From assembly GCA_007135745.1 (NCBI GenBank), contig SLIH01000288.1, positions 1 through 6,324 on the forward strand: 6,324 bases of DNA, given 5' to 3'. Each line of letters starts with the position of its first letter. Position 1 is the first letter of the stretch. Below, one piece after another: positions 1 through 5,730 of the stretch. Below the pieces are notes generated by a model, which was given only the letters and a program-made list of their open reading frames with translations, was not told the origin of the DNA and searched no databases. The position numbers and the translations under genes are program-made. This DNA comes from Halomonas sp. Lineage in GTDB: Bacteria; Pseudomonadota; Gammaproteobacteria; Pseudomonadales; Oleiphilaceae.

Positions 1-1659
1 ACCGGCCAGCCCAATGCCATGGGCGGGCGTGAAGTGGGTGGCCTTGCCAATCAGCTGGCGGCTCATCTGGATTACGACACGCCCGGTGCGGTAAAAGTGG
101 TTGAGGCTTTCTGGAAGGCGCCGGCCATGGTGAGCAACCCTGGATACAAGGCGGTGGAGCTGATCGAGGCGATCGAACGCGGTGAGATCCAGGCGCTGTG
201 GATCATGGCCACCAACCCTCTGGTTTCGCTTCCCGACAGCAACCGTGTAAGCGCGGCTCTGGCCCGCTGTCCTCTGGTCATTGTTTCTGACTGCGTGAGC
301 GATACAGACACCATCGCCCTGGCCGATATTGTTCTTCCGGCCCAGGGTTGGAGTGAAAAGGATGGCACCGTGACCAACTCGGAGCGGTGCATTTCCCGAC
401 AGCGGGGTCTTTTGCCCGCAGTGGGAGAGGCGCGTCCCGACTGGTGGATCATGAGTCGGGTCGCAGCGGCCATGGGGTACGGGGAAGCCTTTGACTACGC
501 CGGGCCAGCCGATATTTTCCGCGAACACGCGGCGCTATCGGCGTGCCATCGACGGGACAGTCTGCGTTTCAACCTTGAGGCCCTGGCGTCACTGAGCGAT
601 CAGGCCTACGAACAGTTGCGGCCAGTGCAGTGGCCGGTTACGTCGGACTGCCCGCACGGCTGTGCAAGGCTCTATGGCGATGGACAATTCTCGACGCCGG
701 ATCGGCGGGCGCGATTAATGCCGATTAAGCCACGCCTGCCCGTGGAGCTGCCGGAGCGGAAGTGGCCGGTAATGATCAGCAGCGGGCGCATCCGCGACCA
801 GTGGCATACCATGACCCGTACCGGACGGGCGGCCCGGCTGCTTCAGCACCATGCCGAGCCCTTTATTGCCATGCACCCGGACCACGGGCGGGACCAGGGA
901 CTTGAGGACGGCGATCTGGCCTGGCTCCACAACGGTCGGGGGCGCTACCTTGGGCGTGTTCGCCACGATGGCGGGCAGCGTTATGGCGAAGTATTCATTC
1001 CCATACACTGGAATGATCAGTTTGCCACCGATGCCGTGGCGGCGAGACTTTTTCCGCCCGTTACGGACCCCGTGTCCGGTCAGCCCGAGAGCAAACAGAC
1101 ATCGGGCTGTCTCGTTCCTTACCCGGCACTCTGGCAGGCTCGCTTTCTGGTGCGGGGGGATCCCGAATTGAGCGTGCACCAGGGGTTTCAGGTGCGCGTA
1201 CCGCTGGAGCACTGTCTCTGCTGGCACCTGGCGGGAACCACTGCACCGGACTGGAATTGGCGGGCGACCGAGTGGTTTGGACGTATGCCGGACGTCGAAA
1301 TGCGTGATTCCGGTTGCACCCGATACCGTGCGGCCTGGTATGAATCAGGGCGCCTTGCCGGCGTGCTGATGGTTGAGCCCGGAAACGACTTTCCCTCACT
1401 GCAGTGGTTGGATGGTCTCTTTTCCGCCTCAGCCCTTGATGAGCCACAGCGGCGTCAGGTTCTGGCCGGCCAGGCTGCCGACGTGCCGGACACCGGGACC
1501 ATTGTCTGTTCCTGCTACCAGGTGGGCGAGCGCACCATTGAGGCGGCCATTTCGGAAGGTTGCACCAGTGTGGAAGTGCTCGGGAACACCCTGAAATGCG
1601 GAACCAATTGTGGCTCCTGTGTGCCTGAGCTCAGGGGTATGCTGACCCGGCATTTATGA
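1..1659 (+). CDS. nasA: Assimilatory nitrate reductase, catalytic subunit (5' truncated by window edge)
   Basis: Molybdopterin enzyme that reduces nitrate to nitrite in the cytoplasm for nitrogen assimilation. The frame is open from base 1 (TGQPNAMGGREVGG), so the ATG at 19 is internal; 552 residues are visible, and the family is usually near 900. Seen in order: the bis-MGD oxidoreductase core (ALWIMATNPLVSLPD, then DIVLPAQGWSEKDGTVTNSE around visible residues 65-130), a molybdopterin-dinucleotide-binding C-terminal domain (SGRIRDQWHTMTRTGRA, about residues 260-280), a less conserved linker, and a BFD-like [2Fe-2S] domain at about 499-552 with CSC and CGTNCGSC cysteines. The C-terminal BFD extension is known in many proteobacterial NasA proteins and separates this from periplasmic NapA. 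The N-terminal [4Fe-4S] region and any nitrite reductase or transporter partners would lie to the left, outside the window. Identity is confident. Confidence 0.93.
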   Translation, partial: TGQPNAMGGREVGGLANQLAAHLDYDTPGAVKVVEAFWKAPAMVSNPGYKAVELIEAIERGEIQALWIMATNPLVSLPDSNRVSAALARCPLVIVSDCVSDTDTIALADIVLPAQGWSEKDGTVTNSERCISRQRGLLPAVGEARPDWWIMSRVAAAMGYGEAFDYAGPADIFREHAALSACHRRDSLRFNLEALASLSDQAYEQLRPVQWPVTSDCPHGCARLYGDGQFSTPDRRARLMPIKPRLPVELPERKWPVMISSGRIRDQWHTMTRTGRAARLLQHHAEPFIAMHPDHGRDQGLEDGDLAWLHNGRGRYLGRVRHDGGQRYGEVFIPIHWNDQFATDAVAARLFPPVTDPVSGQPESKQTSGCLVPYPALWQARFLVRGDPELSVHQGFQVRVPLEHCLCWHLAGTTAPDWNWRATEWFGRMPDVEMRDSGCTRYRAAWYESGRLAGVLMVEPGNDFPSLQWLDGLFSASALDEPQRRQVLAGQAADVPDTGTIVCSCYQVGERTIEAAISEGCTSVEVLGNTLKCGTNCGSCVPELRGMLTRHL

Positions 1660-1687
1660 GGGTCACCTCATTGCCGGGAGATTTTTT
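1646..1687 (+). terminator. Intrinsic terminator of nasA, embedded in both convergent gene ends
   Basis: CCCGGCA (1646-1652) pairs perfectly with TGCCGGG (1672-1678). Inside it, ATGAGG (1656-1661) pairs with CCTCAT (1666-1671) around a GTCA loop, leaving a three-T bulge on one side. The sequence then runs AGATTTTTT, giving a six-T tract at 1682-1687. This is the usual layout of a Rho-independent terminator reading on the plus strand. No T tract follows on the minus strand, so it looks one-directional. The hairpin contains the stop codons of both nasA and the convergent peptidase gene. Confidence 0.75.
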
Positions 1688-2363
1688 CCAGAAGGGGCCC
1701 TGGAACCCGGTAACGCCGCCCCGCAATCCGACCCATGCCTTCCACGGTACAGGTGCGCCGGTTGATCTTAACGATGCGACCGGTCTTAAGGTGCTTGCCC
1801 TGACCGAAACGCACATGATCGCCTGGTTGAAACAGGCTCTGCAGTGTCCGAGCTGCCGGAGCCGGCCAGGGTTGAGCATCTATCTGCAGTTGCTGCGCTC
1901 GGGCCTGGCGCTCGAGCTGGCGGCGTACTTCATCCGCGGCGCCGGAGGCATGGAGGCCGTCAAGAAGTTGGTAGAAGGCCGGGTTGTGTACCTGGCCGTA
2001 ATGGCGCTGACCGATGCAGTGCTGCTGCAGATGGGCAAACTCATGGCAGCAGGTGTGGGCCAGCAGGTTCAGGGTGGACACTTCGCCATTCCAGTACGCG
2101 CGGCGCCGAACCTCCCGGGTCGAGAGCCAGTTTTCACCCCTGTCGGGCATCTGTTTATCAGCGACCATCAGGGCACCGAAAACAATCTCGTGTCGGTTGC
2201 TGTGCGGATGAAAACGGTGGTAGGTGGCGCGCCCGCGTCCGGCGCGACAATGCAGCCTGGCTGGCGGGCCCTGATGGGTGCTTTCAGACCAGGCTTCCCA
2301 GAGCACGCTGCGGGTTACCCCGGCCATCAAATGGGCAAGCGCCTTGTGATTCGGTTCAGGCAT
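1668..2363 (-). CDS. SprT-like zinc metallopeptidase with C-terminal KOW-like domain
   Basis: Predicted 231-residue cytoplasmic protein of the SprT-like type. The zinc-peptidase signature is HEFAH at residues 107-111 (two histidine ligands and the catalytic Glu108), followed by YGQVHNPAFYQLL, where His126 is the likely third ligand, as in the HGxxF/W motif of SprT proteins. E. coli SprT is shorter (about 165 residues) and ends in a cysteine-rich zinc region; here the tail (about 178-228, FQPGDHVRFGQGKHLKTGRI) has no CxxC and instead looks like a small basic KOW-type beta fold. The ATG at 2363 is the only canonical start before an upstream in-frame stop, but its ribosome binding site is weak; Met14 is an alternative. 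It lies 30 bases after the lipoprotein stop on the same strand, so it may depend on read-through from that gene. The substrate is unknown. The family call is good; the biological role is open. Confidence 0.82.
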   Translation of the reverse strand: MPEPNHKALAHLMAGVTRSVLWEAWSESTHQGPPARLHCRAGRGRATYHRFHPHSNRHEIVFGALMVADKQMPDRGENWLSTREVRRRAYWNGEVSTLNLLAHTCCHEFAHLQQHCIGQRHYGQVHNPAFYQLLDGLHASGAADEVRRQLERQARAQQLQIDAQPWPAPAARTLQSLFQPGDHVRFGQGKHLKTGRIVKINRRTCTVEGMGRIAGRRYRVPGPLLEKISRQ

Positions 2364-2393
2364 CGGCGTGATGATCGGACGTCAGTTGCTGGT

Positions 2394-2412
2394 TTACCCG
2401 CCGGGCGGGTAA
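2394..2412. repeat. Perfect 9+9 base palindrome at the lipoprotein stop codon
   Basis: TTACCCGCC (2394-2402), one central base, then its exact reverse complement GGCGGGTAA (2404-2412). As RNA it would form a GC-rich hairpin of about 7-8 pairs that contains the lipoprotein stop codon. No T tract follows on the minus strand, so it does not look like a complete intrinsic terminator. It could be a 3'-end stabilising or attenuating hairpin between the lipoprotein and peptidase genes. Confidence 0.6.
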
Positions 2413-2972
2413 TTCTTGAACATTTCATCGACCACGCGGTTGATCAGTTCGGTCCGGCGATCGGGGCTCATGGTCTCGGTCAGGTTGCGCTGGGCAATAC
2501 CCTTCCACACCACACGGCTGTCCTGGCGGTCCACCATCTCCACCACAACCTTGCCTTCCTGAAAATCCCGGGTCCGCACCGGAGAGTGCGCAACGCCAAA
2601 ACCAAATGGCCTGCCGCCGGTCGCAAGACCGAAGCCTACCGTGGGGCCACGGGCTTCTGTCCGTACTTCATCATCAATGGCGTACCTAAGCAGGACGTCG
2701 GCCTCGCCGGAATCGGCTTTCTCCAAGCCGCGTTTGTTGAGTTCGCGTGCCACAGCCTTTTCGATCCGTGATGCATCAAGGCTCTGGATGGAATCAGAGC
2801 CATCCCGAGGTTGCAGGGCAAAGGTGCGATAATCGGCGAAACGCGCGCCACTGTCATAGTCGGTTACTGCGTAGCGGGCGCAGCCAGACAGCAGAAATGC
2901 CAGAGCCACCAGTGCCAACAGCACTGGCATGCGCCGGTTCGGTGTTTCCCGCATGGCCATCGTTGCGATCAT
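2394..2972 (-). CDS. DUF4136-type outer-membrane lipoprotein
   Basis: Predicted 192-residue envelope lipoprotein of unknown function. A positively charged start (RETPNRRM) is followed by a hydrophobic stretch (PVLLALVALAFLLSGC), with the lipobox LLSGC ending at Cys31. The next residue is Ala, not Asp, which predicts sorting to the outer membrane. The mature part has the DUF4136 pattern: DYDSGARFADYRTFAL just after the anchor, ADVLLRYAIDDEV near 91-103, a glycine-rich stretch (TVGFGLATGGRPFGFG), VVVEMVDRQDSRVVWKG near 142-158, and a C-terminal helix ending in FKNYPPGG. I chose the ATG at 2972 because AGGGGAGG (2980-2987) lies 7 bases upstream; the frame also opens at GTG 2993 and ATG 2990, but these overlap or precede that site. 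It sits about 56 bases after aer on the same strand. Confidence 0.85.
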   Translation of the reverse strand: MIATMAMRETPNRRMPVLLALVALAFLLSGCARYAVTDYDSGARFADYRTFALQPRDGSDSIQSLDASRIEKAVARELNKRGLEKADSGEADVLLRYAIDDEVRTEARGPTVGFGLATGGRPFGFGVAHSPVRTRDFQEGKVVVEMVDRQDSRVVWKGIAQRNLTETMSPDRRTELINRVVDEMFKNYPPGG

Positions 2973-2979
2973 TGTAAGA

Positions 2980-2987
2980 CCTCCCCT
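2980..2987 (-). promoter_or_regulatory. Ribosome binding site of the lipoprotein gene
   Basis: On the minus strand this reads AGGGGAGG, 7 bases before the ATG at 2972. It fixes the start seven codons inside the longest open frame. Its GGAGG core could be sequestered by a CCTCC just after the aer stop codon. Confidence 0.75.
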
Positions 2988-3027
2988 CATCACAGTGTCT
3001 CTTTCGAGACCTTTGTGGGCAAGGAGG
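2980..3027 (-). promoter_or_regulatory. Nested inverted repeat between aer and the lipoprotein gene
   Basis: On the minus strand, in order: CCTCC (3027-3023), CACA (3017-3014), GTCTC (3010-3006), GAAA loop (3005-3002), GAGAC (3001-2997), TGTG (2994-2991), GGAGG (2984-2980). Each arm is an exact reverse complement of its partner, so an RNA could fold into a nested stem capped by a GNRA-type GAAA tetraloop. The outermost pair would hide the lipoprotein ribosome binding site. No T tract follows, so it is not an intrinsic terminator. The repeats are visible in sequence; a regulatory role is inferred. Confidence 0.45.
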
Positions 3028-3028
3028 A

Positions 3029-4615
3029 TTACGAATTGTTATGGGTTCTGGACCGGAAGCGTTCCACCAGGTCGTACAGCCCCTCCGCCATGCCCTCGAG
3101 CTCGGCGCTTGCTTCGGCACTCTGTCCTGCATCGTTCGTTGTACGCTCCGCCAGATGGGCGATGTTGGTCAACTGCTGATTGATCTGTTCCGCCACCTGG
3201 GTCTGCTCTTCAACGGCCGAGGCCATCTGGGTGCTTTGGCTGGCGATGTCGTCAACACTGCTGGCCATTTCATTGATCCTTTCTTCGGTCTCCTGAACAG
3301 AATCCAGACCCTCCTGGGCAATGCCACGGCTGGCCTCGGTCGCTTCCAGGGACGCGCTCACCTGTTGCTGGAAATTGGATATGATGTCGTGGATGCGTTC
3401 CGTGGACTCGCGGGTCCGTGCCGCCAGGCTTCGGACCTCGTCGGCAACCACCGCAAACCCCCGTCCCTGCTCCCCGGCCCTGGCCGCCTCGATCGCGGCG
3501 TTGAGTGCCAGGAGGTTGGTCTGGTCAGCAATCTCACTGATCAGGTTGGTGGCGGAATCAATTTCATGGGTGGCCTGGCCGAGCTCTGTCACCACCTGAC
3601 TGACTCTGGTTACGCTGTCATTGAGTCGGGCGATGGCCTGGGAGCTCCGACCGGCCGTGGAGGTCAGGCTCTGGAGATGGTCGTTAACACTGTCCGCCTG
3701 TTGGGCCGTGGCCGCTACGCTGCCGGAGACCTCGCCAATGGAGGCACTCATCTCGTTGGTTGCCGAGGCGGCCTGATCCGTCTCGTCATGCTGTTCACTG
3801 ATTCTCTGGCGGCTGGTCTGGATGAACTGATGACTCTCCGCGGACTTCATGGAAAGGTGTCCGGCAAGATCCTCAATCCTTTCCAGTGCGGTTCGCAGGC
3901 GCGCCTGCTCGCTGAGGAGGATCAGATCCAGTTGTCGCCAGCCTTTTCCCGCACCTGAGTAGGTGGTGGCAATCAGGGGATCCGACAGGGCATCCGGTCG
4001 CAGGGCGAGTGCCCTTTGCACGTTATTCTGGCAGCGGCGCTGGTACAGCCAGCCACCCAGTATGAGCCCTGCAAGGGTGCCGGCTCCCGCCGTGGTCACG
4101 CTCGCCCCGAGCCATAGGGGAACCCAGGCACCGGCCGCGACCAACCCCAGAGGCAGGGTCTGGACAAGCGGATCGATAAGACGTTTCGCCACTGGCAGCA
4201 CGGACTTGCCGCTTCGCAGGCGGGCATAGATGTTCTCGGCCCGTTCGACCCATTCGCGCTCCGGGCGCGAGCGCACGGATTCAAAGCCCACGATCTGTCC
4301 GTCCCGGCGAATGGGGGTGACATAAGCGCTGACCCAGTAATGATCGCCGTTTTTGCAACGGTTCTTGACCAGGCCCATCCAGGCCTGTCCGGACTTCAGG
4401 GTAGACCACATCTGCTCGAAAACCGGCTCCGGCATATCCGGATGGCGAATGATGTTGTGGGGTTCTCCGATCAGCTCGTCCCGGGTGAAGCCGCTGATTT
4501 CAACGAAAGCGTCATTGACGTATTCAATAACACCGCGGTCGTTGGTGGAGGAGATCAGGGGGCGCTCTTCCTGGAGCATGACCTCTCGTTGCGTCACGGG
4601 AAGATTTCTGCGCAT
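3029..4615 (-). CDS. aer: Aer-type PAS-domain methyl-accepting chemotaxis protein (energy taxis receptor)
   Basis: Predicted 528-residue inner-membrane receptor that senses redox or energy state through a cytoplasmic FAD-binding PAS domain and signals to CheA/CheW. The PAS domain spans about 10-115 and aligns without gaps, as I recall the sequence, to E. coli Aer: Asn34, Arg57, His58, Asp60 (NIIRHPDMP) and Trp70 are all present, followed by [13 protein letters not shown] hydrophobic hairpin at about 152-190 anchors it, with no periplasmic sensor domain. The signalling hairpin tip is [20 protein letters not shown] with [15 protein letters not shown] (about 361-398), flanked by long helices. 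There is no NWETF-like C-terminal tether, as expected for Aer proteins. I chose ATG 4615 because AGAGGT lies 6 bases upstream and [11 protein letters not shown] is the family's usual start; the frame extends 12 codons further. The ligand is inferred from family. Confidence 0.92.
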   Translation of the reverse strand: MRRNLPVTQREVMLQEERPLISSTNDRGVIEYVNDAFVEISGFTRDELIGEPHNIIRHPDMPEPVFEQMWSTLKSGQAWMGLVKNRCKNGDHYWVSAYVTPIRRDGQIVGFESVRSRPEREWVERAENIYARLRSGKSVLPVAKRLIDPLVQTLPLGLVAAGAWVPLWLGASVTTAGAGTLAGLILGGWLYQRRCQNNVQRALALRPDALSDPLIATTYSGAGKGWRQLDLILLSEQARLRTALERIEDLAGHLSMKSAESHQFIQTSRQRISEQHDETDQAASATNEMSASIGEVSGSVAATAQQADSVNDHLQSLTSTAGRSSQAIARLNDSVTRVSQVVTELGQATHEIDSATNLISEIADQTNLLALNAAIEAARAGEQGRGFAVVADEVRSLAARTRESTERIHDIISNFQQQVSASLEATEASRGIAQEGLDSVQETEERINEMASSVDDIASQSTQMASAVEEQTQVAEQINQQLTNIAHLAERTTNDAGQSAEASAELEGMAEGLYDLVERFRSRTHNNS

Positions 4616-4659
4616 TAAACTACCTCTTTGGGGGTATATATCAATTAACATGTAGTTTA
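4616..4659. repeat. 8-base inverted repeat flanking the aer leader
   Basis: TAAACTAC (4616-4623) and its exact reverse complement GTAGTTTA (4652-4659) are 28 bases apart. On the aer strand the second arm directly touches the ATG and the loop contains most of the AGAGGT ribosome binding site. It could be an operator if transcription starts inside the loop, or an RNA hairpin hiding the start if transcription begins further upstream. Confidence 0.45.
4622..4627 (-). promoter_or_regulatory. Ribosome binding site of aer
   Basis: On the minus strand it reads AGAGGT, 6 bases before the ATG at 4615. It supports that start over the longer open frame beginning at 4651. Confidence 0.65.
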
Positions 4660-4774
4660 GATGAAATAGTTAGGTTGTCACATAAGCGGTTACTGAAATG
4701 CAACGAAACAGGAGAAATTCATGCAACAGGCGGTTAAAAATCCTGAAAATCGGTTGAATTGGCGGGATTGATCA
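4628..4774. other. AT-rich gap between the TSUP gene and aer
   Basis: This AT-rich stretch should hold the end of the transporter transcript and the aer promoter. A minus-strand TATATA at 4635-4640 resembles a -10 box but has no good -35 partner and would leave a leader of only about 12 bases. I found no sigma-28 type chemotaxis promoter and no convincing terminator after the transporter stop. On the plus strand, AGGAG (4710-4714) lies 6 bases before ATG 4721, which opens a 16-codon frame to TGA 4769-4771; whether it is translated is doubtful. Confidence 0.4.
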
Positions 4775-5548
4775 TTAAAGCACGGAATTGGTCATGGCCA
4801 CCCAAAGCAGACGCAAGGCCAGAAGTGTCAGGACCAGGTTGAGCAGATGGTGAAAGCGCTGATCGCTCAACCGCGACAGCAGGTGCAGGCCGATACGGTT
4901 GCCGACCACCGTTGCAGCGATCATCAACAGGATGAGTCCGAGCCAGTCCCGCAGAACGAAACCCAGGGCGCCGAAGGCAACGGCCTTGGGGGCGTGCTGA
5001 AGACTCATGGCAGCGGCAAAGGTCGCTATGGTCTGAAAGCGTCCGTCGGTGGCCTGTTTGAGAAAGGCGGCAACGAATGGGCCGGTTGCGCCAACAAACA
5101 GGCTGGCAAAGCTGGTGGTGGTGGCGGCTATAAAAGTGCCGAGTTTTCCGAAAGCCGCCATAGGCAAGGCGGGCCCCCAGCAGAGCCAGAGCACAAACAG
5201 TGCGATGACCACCTGCCAGATGGCATCGGGTACCTGGATCAGCACCAGGCTGCCAAGCCAGGCACCGAGTATCACGCCGGGCAGAAACGCGGCGATCAGC
5301 GGCCAGTGAATATGTGTTCGGGTCAGGCAGGCACGACTGAAGTTTGCGCCGAACTGGGTGAGACCATGCACCGGGATCAATGCGGCCGGTGGTATCCATT
5401 GCGCCAGCAGCACCAGAAGGATTGCACCGCCGCCGGCCCCCAGAGCGCTGGTGATCATCGCGGTAAGCGCAGCGAGAAGTGTAAAAAGCAGGGCCAGAGC
5501 CGGGGTAATACCCTCCGGTAGCTGTAAAAGCCAGTTGACATCAGGCAT
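4775..5548 (-). CDS. TSUP (TauE/SafE) family membrane transporter, putative sulfite/organosulfonate exporter
   Basis: Predicted 257-residue inner-membrane protein of the TSUP family, whose known members move sulfite, sulfoacetate or related anions. About eight hydrophobic segments are visible, roughly at 16-35, 41-56, 84-104, 109-128, 135-155, 171-192, 203-222 and 233-252. Two family motifs in the two halves are present: ALGAGGGAILL (35-45) and VGATGPFVAAFL (152-163). The length fits the family. The ATG at 5548 is the only plausible start before an in-frame stop, yet it has no good ribosome binding site of its own. A strong site (AAGGAGGT, 5592-5599) lies further upstream and serves a short overlapping ORF, so translation may be coupled. 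No sulfur-metabolism gene is adjacent, so the substrate cannot be assigned from context. Divergent to the sirtuin gene. Confidence 0.85.
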   Translation of the reverse strand: MPDVNWLLQLPEGITPALALLFTLLAALTAMITSALGAGGGAILLVLLAQWIPPAALIPVHGLTQFGANFSRACLTRTHIHWPLIAAFLPGVILGAWLGSLVLIQVPDAIWQVVIALFVLWLCWGPALPMAAFGKLGTFIAATTTSFASLFVGATGPFVAAFLKQATDGRFQTIATFAAAMSLQHAPKAVAFGALGFVLRDWLGLILLMIAATVVGNRIGLHLLSRLSDQRFHHLLNLVLTLLALRLLWVAMTNSVL

Positions 5549-5588
5549 GATGCGCGGTTCGCTTACAAAACAGACAGACGTTCTTCAT
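5541..5588 (-). CDS. Possible 15-residue leader peptide with CxxC, overlapping the TSUP start
   Basis: A short ORF, MKNVCLFCKRTAHHA, starts 3 bases after a full AAGGAGGT site (5592-5599) and stops with TGA at 5543-5541, overlapping the transporter ATG (5548-5546) by 8 bases in another frame. The strong site with nothing else to serve, plus the stop-start overlap, suggests translational coupling to the transporter. The two cysteine codons could sense cysteine or sulfur supply, but that is speculation. The spacing is somewhat short. It may also be only the footprint of a displaced ribosome binding site. Confidence 0.4.
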   Translation of the reverse strand: MKNVCLFCKRTAHHA

Positions 5589-5591
5589 CGG

Positions 5592-5599
5592 ACCTCCTT
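5592..5599 (-). promoter_or_regulatory. Strong ribosome binding site upstream of the TSUP gene
   Basis: On the minus strand it reads AAGGAGGT, matching the 16S rRNA tail over eight bases. It is 43 bases from the transporter ATG, too far to act directly, but 3 bases before the ATG of the short leader ORF. Confidence 0.65.
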
Positions 5600-5718
5600 A
5601 TGGGTTCGATCCGTTTTTCAGCATAGATGCAATGACGGCCGATGCACCCCTTGTGTTCGGTGGCCTGTGGCGGTCATGACTTATTTCAGAGGGCAGTAGT
5701 ATGTGGTGGCGACGTAAC
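5600..5718. other. Divergent intergenic region between TSUP transporter and sirtuin genes
   Basis: Promoters for both flanking genes should lie here. A minus-strand TATGCT at 5620-5625 could be the transporter's -10 box, but no good -35 hexamer lies at 16-18 bases. On the plus strand TTGTGT (5651-5656) with TCATGA 17 bases later is a weak candidate for the sirtuin. GATGCA occurs twice (5626-5631 and 5641-5646), 15 bases apart; this might be chance or a pair of binding half-sites. Confidence 0.35.
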
Positions 5719-5724
5719 AAGGAG
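5719..5724 (+). promoter_or_regulatory. Ribosome binding site of the sirtuin gene
   Basis: AAGGAG, 6 bases before ATG 5731. A second candidate, AGAGGG at 5688-5693, lies 7 bases before the in-frame ATG 5701, so a longer form starting ten codons earlier is possible. Confidence 0.65.
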
Positions 5725-5730
5725 CAACGC

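Noticed and set aside
1656..2771. A 371-codon plus-strand open frame whose ATG overlaps the nasA stop (ATGA), looking like a coupled downstream gene.
   Set aside because: It runs codon-for-codon opposite the SprT-like and lipoprotein genes, which have clear motifs (HEFAH, lipobox, DUF4136). Its translation shows no recognisable family, it crosses a gene boundary, and the nasA terminator lies at its start.
3041..3958. A 305-codon plus-strand open frame with AAGGAGG (3021-3027) upstream of its ATG.
   Set aside because: It is antisense to the highly conserved signalling domain of aer in the codon-aligned frame, where GC-rich codon use suppresses stops. The apparent site is 13 bases from the ATG, too far to be convincing.
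4635..4663. A sigma-28 (flagellar/chemotaxis) promoter before aer, from TAAA and GATATA on the minus strand.
   Set aside because: The spacing between TAAA and GATA is 13 bases, shorter than the consensus, and the GCC before GATAA is missing.
4735..4774. A weak minus-strand stem AATCC/GGATT followed by Ts as terminator of the TSUP gene.
   Set aside because: Only 5 A/T-rich pairs with a loop of about 21 bases; not strong enough to call.
4640..4774. FNR/Anr-like boxes (TTGAT) near aer, which would fit oxygen-linked control.
   Set aside because: Only half-sites are present; neither has the matching ATCAA at the required spacing.
4847..5521. A 224-codon plus-strand open frame rich in Gln, Gly and Lys.
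   Set aside because: It is the codon-aligned antisense of the TSUP transporter; its composition is what the complement of Leu/Ala/Val-rich membrane codons gives.
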